DNA from: CAZOMR01 sp964580655
GTDB lineage: Bacteria > RBG-13-61-14 > CAZOMR01
Assembly (NCBI GenBank): GCA_964580655.1
Contig: CAZOMR010000014.1
Coordinates: 1-26,195, forward strand
Direction of reading: 5' to 3'
Length of the DNA stretch: 26,195 nucleotides
Positions 1 through 7,623 of the stretch are shown piece by piece (the first letter of the stretch is position 1; the number at the start of each line of letters is the position of its first letter). The notes beneath the pieces are model-generated. The model saw nothing but the letters and a program-made list of their open reading frames with translations. It was not told the origin of the DNA and did no database searches. Both the position numbers and the translations under genes were made by a program.

Positions 1-4
1 TCAT
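1..4 (-). CDS. Start codon of a gene leaving the window on the left
   Basis: An ATG on the minus strand at 4-2 is preceded at 5-nt spacing by GGGGGTG, a near-perfect Shine-Dalgarno sequence, and further upstream by a near-consensus promoter (35-64). Only the start codon lies inside the window, so nothing can be said about the product. The call rests on the promoter, ribosome binding site and ATG being correctly spaced. Confidence 0.45.
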
Positions 5-34
5 TGTGACACCCCCTTCTTTGTCTTTAATTAT

Positions 35-64
35 ATTATATTAAAGATACAAGTGATTTGTCAA
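35..64 (-). promoter_or_regulatory. Sigma-70-type promoter for the gene leaving the window on the left
   Basis: On the minus strand a perfect -35 box TTGACA (64-59) is followed after 18 bp by a perfect -10 box TATAAT (40-35). A second overlapping TATAAT lies at 35-30. The predicted transcript would start near 28, leaving a leader of about 25 nt that carries the Shine-Dalgarno sequence before the ATG at 4. Confidence 0.75.
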
Positions 65-204
65 GCCTTTTAATAACTGGACTTTCCCCGAAAAATTGAT
101 ATCCCAATAGGATTGCCTGAGGAGAGAAGATCAGTGCTGTCCCGATGGGTATTAAGAATTGGCGGCGATCCAGAGCGAGGGAAGCGAACGAGTGGTAAAT
201 AACG

Positions 205-238
205 AAAAAACAGGATGATTTTCGGGGGATGTCCTGTT
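205..238 (-). terminator. Rho-independent terminator of the carbonic anhydrase-like gene
   Basis: Read on the minus strand, AACAGGA (238-232) pairs with TCCTGTT (215-209) around a 16-nt loop, and the stem runs straight into a T tract (210-205). It lies 17 bp beyond the stop codon of the gene at 255-782, the expected place for its terminator. Confidence 0.65.
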
Positions 239-254
239 CCAAGAGCGGTTGAAT

Positions 255-782
255 TTACCCGTTTATTTTTTTCATCCCCTGTAAAGAGCGCTCCGCGAGG
301 TTCTGGTAAACCTTTTTACCCATTCCCCACATCTGGCGCTCAATATCCTGGATGGGCCTTTTTACTTTGACCGGTTGTCCCAGGGCCATGACCTCGGCCG
401 GGACCTCCTGCTTGTTGCAGACAAGGCCCATCTCCGCGATGATCGCCCAGGTCCCGATTCTGGCATAGTCGCTTATTAAAGCACGCATGCCTATCACCGC
501 GTAGTCCTCGATGACGGCGTTGTGGATCAAGGCGCCGTGGCCCACGGTGACCTCCTTGCCGAACACAGTCTTGCCATTGGGACGCGCATGAACAATCACG
601 CCCTCCTCGATCGCCGTGCCCTCGCCGATCTCGATAGTTCCGTAATCCCCCCGCAAGATCACGCCCCAGCCAATATAGCACCTCGGGCCAATCCTCACAT
701 CGCCGATCACATCAGCCGAAGGCGCCACCCATGTGCTGGGATCAATGCGCGGCACTCTTCCCTCGAATTCATACAACGGCAT
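255..782 (-). CDS. Gamma-carbonic-anhydrase-like hexapeptide-repeat protein
   Basis: This 175-residue protein is a left-handed beta-helix protein of the gamma-carbonic anhydrase / PaaY / YrdA group. The helix is visible as repeated hexapeptides with I/V at every sixth position from about residue 20 to 130. Histidines at 65, 82 and 87 fit the three zinc ligands of the family; the last pair has the characteristic five-residue spacing. The acidic loop of the well-studied archaeal enzyme is absent, as in the shorter bacterial relatives, so carbonic anhydrase activity is not assured. The start is supported by GGAGG five bases upstream of the ATG. It is a single-gene unit with its own terminator. 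Family assignment is firm; substrate is inferred. Confidence 0.9.
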   Translation of the reverse strand: MPLYEFEGRVPRIDPSTWVAPSADVIGDVRIGPRCYIGWGVILRGDYGTIEIGEGTAIEEGVIVHARPNGKTVFGKEVTVGHGALIHNAVIEDYAVIGMRALISDYARIGTWAIIAEMGLVCNKQEVPAEVMALGQPVKVKRPIQDIERQMWGMGKKVYQNLAERSLQGMKKING

Positions 783-872
783 TACATCCTCCAGAATTCC
801 ATTGAATTACTTGCTTCCACTTAAAAATAGCAAATCTAATTGGTGATATGCAAGTAAAAGATGTTGAATTGG

Positions 873-902
873 TTGACACGATTATCCGCCTGCAATTACA
901 AT
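873..902 (+). promoter_or_regulatory. Sigma-70-type promoter in front of the cupin pseudogene
   Basis: TTGACA (873-878) and TACAAT (897-902) are separated by 18 bp. A GGAGG ribosome binding site follows at 934-938, eight bases before the ATG at 947. The transcription and translation signals are therefore intact although the reading frame behind them is broken. Confidence 0.6.
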
Positions 903-946
903 GAGCACGGTTGCATCAACAATCCTTTTTCTTGGAGGTTGAAAGC

Positions 947-1550
947 ATGGCGAATGCAAACCAGATATTGCAGAAAGCCATGAACCAGGGCAAATGAGTA
1001 TTCCGTCTAGCTCCTGACTGGGTTCCCCGGGCGTTTTGTATCCCTGGCAGGCGCTTGAAATTACATCCCGATGATTACTATGCCTTCGGCGCTCATCGAG
1101 GCGGGATAGATGAACGCTGGTTCGCATCCACGACAAAGGCGGATAACGGACCGGAGACCTTGCCGGATGAAGGGTTGAGCTATATCTATATGCGAGATGG
1201 TTCCCGGGTAGAAAAGGTCCTTTTAAGAGATGCGAGCCGAGGGACACGAAGAACTTTTCGTCTCGTATAATTCTGAATACTTTTCAGCGAAAGGACTCAC
1301 TGTTCTTCCCAAACGCACCGTGACCATTAAAGACCATGCCGCCTATGGGGCCATTGTCATACAGGGACACGGGAAACTCGGCGCACTTGATATAGAATCA
1401 CCAGCAATGATCCGGTTCGGAGAACTGACGAATGATGAGGTCTTTGTCACCGCCAATGTCGCGCAGGAAGGCCTTGTGATCGCCAATGACAGTGACAGGG
1501 ATAATCTCGTGTTGCTCAAGCATTTTGGGCCAAAGGTCGCTACCACCTGA
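947..1550 (+). pseudogene. Decayed cupin / mannose-6-phosphate-isomerase-like gene
   Basis: From the ATG at 947 the frame encodes MANANQILQKAMNQGK, hits TGA at 995-997, then continues in the same frame with sense sequence (VFRLAPDWVPRAF, LHPDDYYAFGAHRGGIDERW, TTKADNGPETLPDEGLSY) to about 1235. There the reading shifts into another frame, which runs to the stop at 1548-1550 and encodes a cupin-like C-terminus (LTVLPKRTVTIKDHAAYGAIV, IRFGELTNDEVFVTA, LVMLKHFGP-like end). From memory, intact proteins of this kind are roughly 400 residues, with a long middle containing the metal site. Here only about 95 residues from each end remain, so a central deletion at the frame junction is inferred besides the stop and frameshift. 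The family name is recalled rather than searched, so treat it as moderate; the broken state is read directly. Confidence 0.65.
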
Positions 1551-1615
1551 TCGCACAAAAGTGTTAGACGCCCGGTCTGCATCGCTCTTGACTCTTAACC
1601 CGTCAAGGGAATAAA

Positions 1616-2362
1616 ATGCTTGATATGAAAGAACCCCGCCAGCCTTTGATCTCAGTGGTATCCCCTGCTTTTAACGAGGCTGAGACCATAGCGGATGTGG
1701 TAAAAGAATGGATCCGGGTGCTCGATGAAAACGGCTCGGGATGGGAGATCGTAATCACCGATGACGGCTCTACTGACGGGACAGGTGAGATACTCCAGGA
1801 ACTGAATGAACCACGCCTTCAGGTGATCCGCTTCGAACGCAATCATGGCTACGGACATGCACTCTCCGCGGCACAGGCCGCGGCTTCCGGACAATATCAT
1901 GTTACAATTGATTCCGACGGGCAGTTTGATCTCAAGGAATTCCCTGCTCTCCTGGAGAAGCTAAAGAAGGAGGGACATGATCTTGTCACAGGGTACAGGC
2001 GTAAGAAGGGGGACACCGTGATCAAGGTGGTTGGCGACAGGATATTGAACCTGATAGTGAGAATCCTTTTCGGGCTTGACCTTACCGATACCAACTGTGC
2101 GCTCAAGGTCATGAAGCGCGAGGTGGCAGATGCCATAAACATTGAAGCCATGGGCTTTCCCACTCCCACCGAGATCGTGGTCCGCGCGGCTTATATGGGA
2201 TACCGGATCGCAGAAGCACCGGTCAATCATCTTCCCAGGATGGGAGGAAAGAGCAAGCTTGGCGCCCTCAGGAGCAGTGTCGAGTTCCTTGTCTTCCTGG
2301 CTTATCTTCGAGTCCAGATAAGCCTGACAAAATGGAGGGTGATTCGGGAGAAGAAGGCATGA
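1616..2362 (+). CDS. Family 2 glycosyltransferase, dolichol-phosphate-mannosyltransferase-like
   Basis: The 248-residue protein is a GT-A-fold glycosyltransferase transferring a sugar from a nucleotide donor, probably to a polyprenyl phosphate or another envelope acceptor. Visible motifs are SVVSPAFNEAETI near the N-terminus, the nucleotide-binding DDGSTDGT at 49-56, and the metal-binding DSDGQ at 99-103. There is no C-terminal pair of membrane helices, so it resembles the soluble DPM1-type rather than the GtrB-type enzymes. A modest AAGGG lies upstream of the ATG. Its stop overlaps the start of the following nucleotidyltransferase (ATGA), so the two are co-translated and probably serve the same glycan pathway. 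Donor and acceptor cannot be read from sequence. Confidence 0.88.
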   Translation: MLDMKEPRQPLISVVSPAFNEAETIADVVKEWIRVLDENGSGWEIVITDDGSTDGTGEILQELNEPRLQVIRFERNHGYGHALSAAQAAASGQYHVTIDSDGQFDLKEFPALLEKLKKEGHDLVTGYRRKKGDTVIKVVGDRILNLIVRILFGLDLTDTNCALKVMKREVADAINIEAMGFPTPTEIVVRAAYMGYRIAEAPVNHLPRMGGKSKLGALRSSVEFLVFLAYLRVQISLTKWRVIREKKA

Positions 2363-3321
2363 GCACTGATAGAGAAATTCTAGGAGTTATCCTGGCCGCG
2401 GGTAAAGGTTCCCGCATGTATCCCTTCAACGAAAGACTCCCCAAACCTCTTTTGCCAATCCTCAACAGGCCACTGCTTTCAATTCAGATAGATCACATGG
2501 CGCGGATTGGAATCAGAAAGGTAATCATCGTTATCGGTTACTACGGGTTCGAGATTGTGCGAGAGATAGGGGATGGCAAGGAATGGGGAATAGAGATCGA
2601 GTATGTTGATCAGGAAGAGACCCTGGGCATAGCTCATGCGCTGGGCTACCTTGAATCCAGGATAGATAAGCCTTTTCTCTTATTCCTGGGCGACATCTTT
2701 TTTCACACACAAGACATGAGCAAAATGGTCAAGCCTGTGCTTGAAGGCCGCGCCAATGCTGTCCTTGGAGCCACGCACGAAGCAGACCTCTCTGCTGTCC
2801 GGAGAAATTTCGCCATCATTCAGGGGCCCCGTGGAAGGGTTGAAAGAGTGATTGAAAAACCGCGTTATGCCAGGACTACCATCAAGGGATGCGGGCTTTA
2901 TGTCTTTGACCTCAATATCTTTGATGCCGTCAGACGCACTCCCCGCACCGCGGGCAGGGACGAGTATGAGATCACTGACTCCATTCAGCTCATGATAGAC
3001 GACGGCTTTCAATTGGAGGTTATGGACGACATAAAGGACGACATCAACCTGACTTACCCTGAAGACCTCCTGTTAGCCAATCAACTGGAACTGGATCATC
3101 GGGGAATCCCCCGTTGGATAGGGAAGGAATTCAATGGCCCTCCAGAGGATCAGATCAAGCGGTCCGTCGTGGGCGACCGGGTCAGGGTTCCACCATCTAT
3201 CCATATCCAGGACACAATCATCTTTTCCGGCGTGGAACTGGATGATTCAAGGAATCTCAATCGCATGATTGTCACTCCTGATCAACATCTTTCCCTGGAT
3301 GCTGTTGCTTCTCGATCATAA
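2359..3321 (+). CDS. Sugar-1-phosphate nucleotidyltransferase (RmlA/GlmU-like)
   Basis: This 320-residue enzyme would make a nucleotide-activated sugar from a sugar 1-phosphate and an NTP. The N-terminus carries the signature LAAGKGSRM followed by LPKPLLPI, which binds the nucleotide phosphates. FLGDIFF (about residues 113-119) holds the metal-binding Asp, and IEKP and GLYVFD are further family motifs. After the catalytic domain (to about residue 245) a short C-terminal part with VGDRVRVPP and VELDDS looks like a rudimentary beta-helix. I chose the ATG at 2359, which overlaps the glycosyltransferase stop and has GGGAGAAG in front, over an in-frame ATG nine codons upstream. The sugar and base used are unknown; dTDP- or UDP-glucose-type products are the usual ones. 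Confidence 0.87.
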   Translation: MSTDREILGVILAAGKGSRMYPFNERLPKPLLPILNRPLLSIQIDHMARIGIRKVIIVIGYYGFEIVREIGDGKEWGIEIEYVDQEETLGIAHALGYLESRIDKPFLLFLGDIFFHTQDMSKMVKPVLEGRANAVLGATHEADLSAVRRNFAIIQGPRGRVERVIEKPRYARTTIKGCGLYVFDLNIFDAVRRTPRTAGRDEYEITDSIQLMIDDGFQLEVMDDIKDDINLTYPEDLLLANQLELDHRGIPRWIGKEFNGPPEDQIKRSVVGDRVRVPPSIHIQDTIIFSGVELDDSRNLNRMIVTPDQHLSLDAVASRS

Positions 3322-3389
3322 ACTATAACCGCCCCGGGGCCAGCAAGTCAGTTCGGTGCGCACGGTAACAGGCTTTAACCCGCTCTCCC

Positions 3390-4796
3390 CTAGCGGAAAA
3401 GCTTGATGAACCTTCTAAAGATCACGCCAAGTTGCTCCCGGCTCTTGAGTAGCCTCACCAGGTTCAATATCCGCCACGGTCTTGAATAAAATCTTATATA
3501 CGCATACTGATGAAGGCGGAGCAGGCTTGGGGCCGGAAGACCCGGAAGGGAGAGAGAAGGGCTGTCAATGGTAAGATGCTCTGGGTCCAATCCTCCGCGA
3601 GGAATAAGACCCTGCTCCTCAAGCTCATTGTATATCATGGACCCTGGAATAGGGATGAACAGGCAAAAGTGGGCATGATGAATAGGTAGATTCACGGCGA
3701 ACCGGATAGTATCCTTTACATCGGAGAGCGACTCGCCAGGATAGCCCATAATGAAAAACCCGGTCACCTGTATGGAGGTGGTGCGCCGAATCAAATCCAC
3801 CGTCTGTCTGATTTCGGCTGTGGTCTGCCTCTTATTCATCCGCGAAAGCGTGTCGTCAGAGCCGGACTCTATCCCGAGCGCCAGCGTAGAGCACCCCGCA
3901 CGCTCCATGGTCAAGAGCATCTCGCGGTCAAGGCTGTCCACCCGCACCCCGTTGGGAAAGGTGAAGGCTATGCGCCTCGGCCTATCAGCCAGGGCTTCGA
4001 AAAGCTCCATCGCCCGTTTACGGTTGCATGTGAAGCTGTCATCAACAAAGGTGAAGGTCCGCACTCCGTAATCCCGCTCCAGGAGATTTATCTCCTCAAG
4101 CACCCCCTTGACAGTCCGATACCTTATCCGTTCCCCCATGATATATCGAGAGCCGCAGTAAGAGCACCGGAATGGACAGCCCCTGCTCAACATCATAGGC
4201 CCTGCCGGGAAAAGCGGAACAAATATCCCCGCGGCCTCGTCCGGGTACTCCTCCGGAGGAAGAAGGTCCCAGGCCGGCATGGGCAACTTGTCAAGATCAT
4301 CTTCAAAAACAGGATCGCGAATCTCCACCCCGGACGAGCCCCTGTAAGCGATCCCATGAATCGAATCTGGAAGCGGAACTCGACTGCCACCCTTCACCCA
4401 GAGCGCAAAGTCCCTGAGACTCCACTCTGACTCTCCCATAAAAGCATAGTCAACAGCAGGCATGGCTGAAAGGGCTCCCGCGGGATCCATCGAGGGATGA
4501 GGGCCGCCCACAATTATCATGGCATCAGGATGACTCTCGCGAATGACCTCCGTCATCCGTTTTACACGGGCAACCTCGTGAGAGTAACACTTGATGCCCA
4601 CTATCATAGGTCTCTCCACCCGGATATATTCCCCCACACGGCCGTAGTTCCACTTGTCCTTGCGGAGGTCCTTCAATGACACATCTAATCCTGCATCCCG
4701 GACAGAGCTTGCAAGGTACATCAAACCCAGGTCAGGAATTATCTGGTAGCTGAAAGGATCAATCGCTGTCAACAATAATACATCCATGATCTTCAC
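3390..4796 (-). CDS. B12-binding-type radical SAM protein
   Basis: This 468-residue protein has an N-terminal cobalamin-binding-like Rossmann region (about 1-135; IVGIKCYSHE, IIVGGPHPSM and FMGESEWSLRDF are typical) and a radical SAM core from about 200. The iron-sulfur cluster ligands are C207, C211 and C214 in RGCPFRCSYCG. The DxHxxG histidine motif of classical B12 proteins is not seen, which is common in this group. The C-terminal 100 residues match the helical tail of the BchE/HpnP-like family. The substrate is unknown; relatives methylate or rearrange lipids, tetrapyrroles and natural products. GTG at 4796 has AGGA at suitable spacing; an ATG three codons later is the alternative. It converges on the nucleotidyltransferase and stands alone. 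Confidence 0.88.
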   Translation of the reverse strand: MKIMDVLLLTAIDPFSYQIIPDLGLMYLASSVRDAGLDVSLKDLRKDKWNYGRVGEYIRVERPMIVGIKCYSHEVARVKRMTEVIRESHPDAMIIVGGPHPSMDPAGALSAMPAVDYAFMGESEWSLRDFALWVKGGSRVPLPDSIHGIAYRGSSGVEIRDPVFEDDLDKLPMPAWDLLPPEEYPDEAAGIFVPLFPAGPMMLSRGCPFRCSYCGSRYIMGERIRYRTVKGVLEEINLLERDYGVRTFTFVDDSFTCNRKRAMELFEALADRPRRIAFTFPNGVRVDSLDREMLLTMERAGCSTLALGIESGSDDTLSRMNKRQTTAEIRQTVDLIRRTTSIQVTGFFIMGYPGESLSDVKDTIRFAVNLPIHHAHFCLFIPIPGSMIYNELEEQGLIPRGGLDPEHLTIDSPSLSLPGLPAPSLLRLHQYAYIRFYSRPWRILNLVRLLKSREQLGVIFRRFIKLFR

Positions 4797-4936
4797 ACTA
4801 TCCTGTCAATAACCCCCTGATAACATGCAGACAGGACCACCCTAGAACCATGCAAAGAATTCGAGATGACCCGCCTTCTGAAAGCAAACCAATATCATCA
4901 TATTATAATCTCAAAATCAGTTTTATTAAAAGCTTA

Positions 4937-4992
4937 TGGCTTTTTATCGAAATATCTTGACAGCGAAGCATGTTATCTGTTATAAAAAGCCA
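4937..4992. repeat. 11-bp perfect inverted repeat bracketing the polyamine operon promoter
   Basis: TGGCTTTTTAT (4937-4947) and its exact reverse complement ATAAAAAGCCA (4982-4992) are separated by 34 bp. That interval contains the -35 box and spacer, and the right arm overlaps the -10 box. The position suggests a regulator-binding pair or a looped operator, but no regulator gene is adjacent. Confidence 0.6.
4957..4986 (+). promoter_or_regulatory. Promoter of the polyamine operon
   Basis: TTGACA (4957-4962) and TATAAA (4981-4986) are 18 bp apart. Transcription would begin near 4993, giving a leader of about 70 nt that ends with the strong ribosome binding site AAAGGAGG (5047-5054) ahead of the ATG at 5064. 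The rest of the 267-bp region 4797-5063 is AT-rich with no other gene visible. Confidence 0.65.
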
Positions 4993-5063
4993 CAACATCT
5001 TAATGTAGAGAAGACATCCCGGCGCAGGCAGTCAATCCCTGGTATAAAAGGAGGAAAACCAGA

Positions 5064-5627
5064 ATGATACCGAGAGAGGTTTTCTTTACAAAGGGGATTG
5101 GAATTCACAGGGACAAGTTGCAGAGCTTTGAGCTGGCCTTGAGGTCATCCGGCATCGCCAAGAGCAACCTGGTTCATGTATCGAGCATCCTCCCTCCCGG
5201 TTGCAGGATCATCAGCCGTGACAGGGGCGTTAAAAAGTTGTCCCCCGGGCAGATCACCTACTGTGTGATGGCGCGCAATTCCACTGATGAGCCGAACCGG
5301 ATGGTTGCGGCATCCATAGGGCTGGCCGTGCCCGAGGATAGGTCTACCTATGGTTATATTTCGGAGCATACCTCTTTCGGCGAGAATAAGAGAAAAGCCG
5401 GGGACTATGCCGAGGACCTGGCCGCGACCATGCTGGCATCCACCCTGGGAATTCCTTTTGATCCTGACATAGCATGGGATGAACGCAAGCAGGTCTACAG
5501 GATGAGCCGGAAATTGGTTACCAGCCGCAACATCACTCAGACAGCCAGGGGAAACAAAAACGGGCGCTGGACAACGGTATTGGCCGCGGCTGTCTTCATC
5601 ACGCCCCATCCGGAAGGGAAAAAATAG
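5064..5627 (+). CDS. pdaD: Pyruvoyl-dependent arginine decarboxylase
   Basis: This 187-residue proenzyme decarboxylates arginine to agmatine, the first step of polyamine synthesis. The family cleaves itself between two serines to generate a pyruvoyl cofactor. The site is visible as HVSSILPPG, so cleavage between S40 and S41 would give a beta chain of 40 residues and an alpha chain of about 147 carrying the pyruvoyl group. The conserved YGYISEHTSFGE stretch (about 96-107) belongs to the active site. Length matches the archaeal/bacterial enzymes. AAAGGAGG precedes the ATG. The next gene starts 2 bp after its stop, and the agmatinase two genes on consumes its product, which fixes the pathway. 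Confidence 0.93.
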   Translation: MIPREVFFTKGIGIHRDKLQSFELALRSSGIAKSNLVHVSSILPPGCRIISRDRGVKKLSPGQITYCVMARNSTDEPNRMVAASIGLAVPEDRSTYGYISEHTSFGENKRKAGDYAEDLAATMLASTLGIPFDPDIAWDERKQVYRMSRKLVTSRNITQTARGNKNGRWTTVLAAAVFITPHPEGKK

Positions 5628-5629
5628 GG

Positions 5630-6709
5630 ATGGCGAGAGACCCTTCTCGGTGGTTAAATAAGCCGTGTATTCCCCCGATGCGGCTTGATCCCGGAATGAA
5701 GGTCACGGACCTGGTACAGGCATATCAGGAGTCCGGATCGTTTCAGGCAGGCCGCCTGGCAGATGCGTGCCGTATTTACAAGCGAATGATCGAGGGCAAG
5801 GCCGGAATAGCACTCACCCTGGCCGGGGCCATGACCCCCACGGGCATGGGGGGAGCGCTGGCCCGGATGATTGCGCACGGCGCCATTGACTGGATTGTCG
5901 CAACCGGCGCCAATGTGTATCACGATCTACACTTCGCCCTTGACCTGCCACCCCACCAGGGAGAATTCAATGTGAATGACGCTGAGCTTGAAAAGGACGG
6001 CGTGGAGCGTATCTATGACATCTTCATAACCGATCGTATCATGTATCAGACCGACTATTGGTTCTACGAGGTTATGACCGCGCACAAGGGCAAGACCATG
6101 TCAACAGCCGAGCTTCACTACATACTGGGCCAGGCGCTTATCCGGGAAGGCGTGGACCCTCTTCGGTCATTTATCGCGGCCGCGGCAAAGTATGATGTGC
6201 CGGTCTATACGAGCTCGCCAGGAGATTCAGGGATCGGCCAGAATTTCGTCAACCTTGAAATTCACGGCATACCGATCAAATTCGATCCCAACAAGGATGT
6301 AATAGAGACCACAGCCATAGTCAATGCGCTTGAAAAGAACGGGGTGGTAATAATCGGAGGAGGGTCCCCGAAGAACTTCTACCTCCAGACTCAGCCAATG
6401 TTGGACATGTGCCTGGGGATCAAAAAGGGAGGCCATGATTACGACATCCAGATAACTACCGATGCTCCTCACTGGGGAGGTCTCTCCGGTGCCACTCCCG
6501 AGGAAGCCGTGTCCTGGGGAAAGATAAACCCTGAAGAGCTGAAAAACAGCGTGGTGGTATACTGTGATTCCACGATTGCTGTGCCCATCATCTTTTCTTA
6601 CATCCTGGACCAGGTTCCAGAGCAGGACCCGAAGCGAATATATCCCCGGATACCGGAAATGGTTGAGAGACTTAAAAAAGAAACCACCAAGCCTCTTTAC
6701 GCCACTTGA
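5630..6709 (+). CDS. Deoxyhypusine synthase family protein (probable bacterial polyamine synthase)
   Basis: This 359-residue protein belongs to the NAD-dependent deoxyhypusine synthase (DHS) family. The catalytic lysine is present at K298 in EEAVSWGK, with SGATP before it and VVVYCDSTIAVP after it, matching the DHS C-terminal core; IIGGGSPKNF is a dinucleotide-binding segment. The usual TTAGGVEED-type segment is replaced by VATGANVYHDL, typical of the divergent bacterial DHS-like group. True DHS modifies eIF5A, which bacteria lack, so this enzyme more likely moves an aminobutyl group to a small amine, as homospermidine synthases derived from this fold do. Its place between an arginine decarboxylase and an agmatinase supports a polyamine role. 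It starts 2 bp after the decarboxylase stop. Exact product is inferred. Confidence 0.88.
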   Translation: MARDPSRWLNKPCIPPMRLDPGMKVTDLVQAYQESGSFQAGRLADACRIYKRMIEGKAGIALTLAGAMTPTGMGGALARMIAHGAIDWIVATGANVYHDLHFALDLPPHQGEFNVNDAELEKDGVERIYDIFITDRIMYQTDYWFYEVMTAHKGKTMSTAELHYILGQALIREGVDPLRSFIAAAAKYDVPVYTSSPGDSGIGQNFVNLEIHGIPIKFDPNKDVIETTAIVNALEKNGVVIIGGGSPKNFYLQTQPMLDMCLGIKKGGHDYDIQITTDAPHWGGLSGATPEEAVSWGKINPEELKNSVVVYCDSTIAVPIIFSYILDQVPEQDPKRIYPRIPEMVERLKKETTKPLYAT

Positions 6710-6716
6710 CAGGACT

Positions 6717-7610
6717 GTGAGTCGTACAAGAAGACCTCTTTTTGACCTTGATATGAGATGGGCCGAATATGACCGGGCCCAGGTAGTTGTCATTCCAGCG
6801 CCATACGAGGGAACAGTAACCTACGGTAAAGGCACAATGCACGGGCCTGGCGCCATTCTTTCCGCATCATACCAGGTCGAGCTTTATGACATGTACCTGG
6901 ACCGCGATGTCTACAAGGTCGGAATCCACATGATCCCGCCACTGAGAATTCCCCAGGCTCCCGGGCGCGCAATCGCGGCTGTAAAGCGTTCCACAAAAAA
7001 AATCCTGGCCGCGAAAAAGTTCCCGGTCCTGATCGGGGGAGAGCACTCTTTGAGCCAGGGATCAATCGCGGCGTGCATGGAAAAATTTCAGGGCTTGAGC
7101 GTGCTACAGCTTGATGCGCACGCGGACCTGCGGGACAGATATGAAGGCACACCCTTTTCCCATGCCTGCGTGATGAGAAGGGTTGCTGACATGGGCATTC
7201 CATTCGTCCCGGTAGGGATAAGGAGCATGAGCCGCGAGGAATCCGACTGGATCAAGAGAAACAAGCAAAAGGTCTTTACTGCCGAGGCCATCAAAGGCAA
7301 GAGGGCCTGGATCAAGGATGCCCTTTCACTCTTAACCGACAGGGTCTATCTTACCCTGGACATGGATGTGCTGGACCCGGCAGAGATGCCGGCAGTTGGC
7401 ACGCCGGAACCCGGAGGGCTCACTTACACGGAGGTTATCCATATCTGCCGCGCACTCGCCCTGTCCGGCAAAAAATTAGTCGGCTTTGATCTCATGGAGC
7501 TGGCCCCGATCCCGGGAATCCACGCCCCGGAGTTCCTCGCCGCAAGAATTCTCTATCACCTCATCGGACTCTTTGGCACTGAAGGCCGATCAGGCCGAAG
7601 GCGGGATTAA
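6717..7610 (+). CDS. speB: Agmatinase / arginase family ureohydrolase
   Basis: The 297-residue enzyme hydrolyses agmatine to putrescine and urea at a binuclear Mn centre. All metal-ligand motifs are present: GGEHS (H110), DAHADLRD (D133, H135, D137) and DMDVLDP (D215, D217); the terminal FDLMELAP motif is also seen. Family members also cleave arginine or guanidinobutyrate, but the upstream arginine decarboxylase makes agmatine the likely substrate. The start is uncertain. I chose GTG at 6717, 7 bp past the previous stop, because the frame upstream is buried in the DHS-like gene; ATG at 6753 would lose 12 residues. The short spacing indicates translational coupling. Confidence 0.9.
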   Translation: MSRTRRPLFDLDMRWAEYDRAQVVVIPAPYEGTVTYGKGTMHGPGAILSASYQVELYDMYLDRDVYKVGIHMIPPLRIPQAPGRAIAAVKRSTKKILAAKKFPVLIGGEHSLSQGSIAACMEKFQGLSVLQLDAHADLRDRYEGTPFSHACVMRRVADMGIPFVPVGIRSMSREESDWIKRNKQKVFTAEAIKGKRAWIKDALSLLTDRVYLTLDMDVLDPAEMPAVGTPEPGGLTYTEVIHICRALALSGKKLVGFDLMELAPIPGIHAPEFLAARILYHLIGLFGTEGRSGRRRD

Positions 7611-7623
7611 GGAGGATGGAATT

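Noticed and set aside
36..242. 68-residue open frame on the minus strand left of the carbonic anhydrase-like gene
   Set aside because: It overlaps the promoter and terminator features of its neighbours, has no family resemblance and no ribosome binding site; likely chance.
522..824. 100-residue open frame antisense to the carbonic anhydrase-like gene
   Set aside because: It is the mirror of a clear protein-coding gene and has no recognisable protein content.
3380..3396. Small hairpin CCGCT/AGCGG between the convergent nucleotidyltransferase and radical SAM genes
   Set aside because: Only five pairs with no T tract on either strand; it does not qualify as a terminator.
6564..6716. Possible N-terminal extension of the agmatinase into the DHS-like gene
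   Set aside because: The extension is the DHS-like coding sequence read in another frame and does not resemble any ureohydrolase N-terminus.
7486..7623. Possible N-terminal extension of the family 2 hydrolase
   Set aside because: It overlaps the agmatinase end out of frame and would bury the signal peptide that begins at the ATG at 7624, which has its own ribosome binding site.
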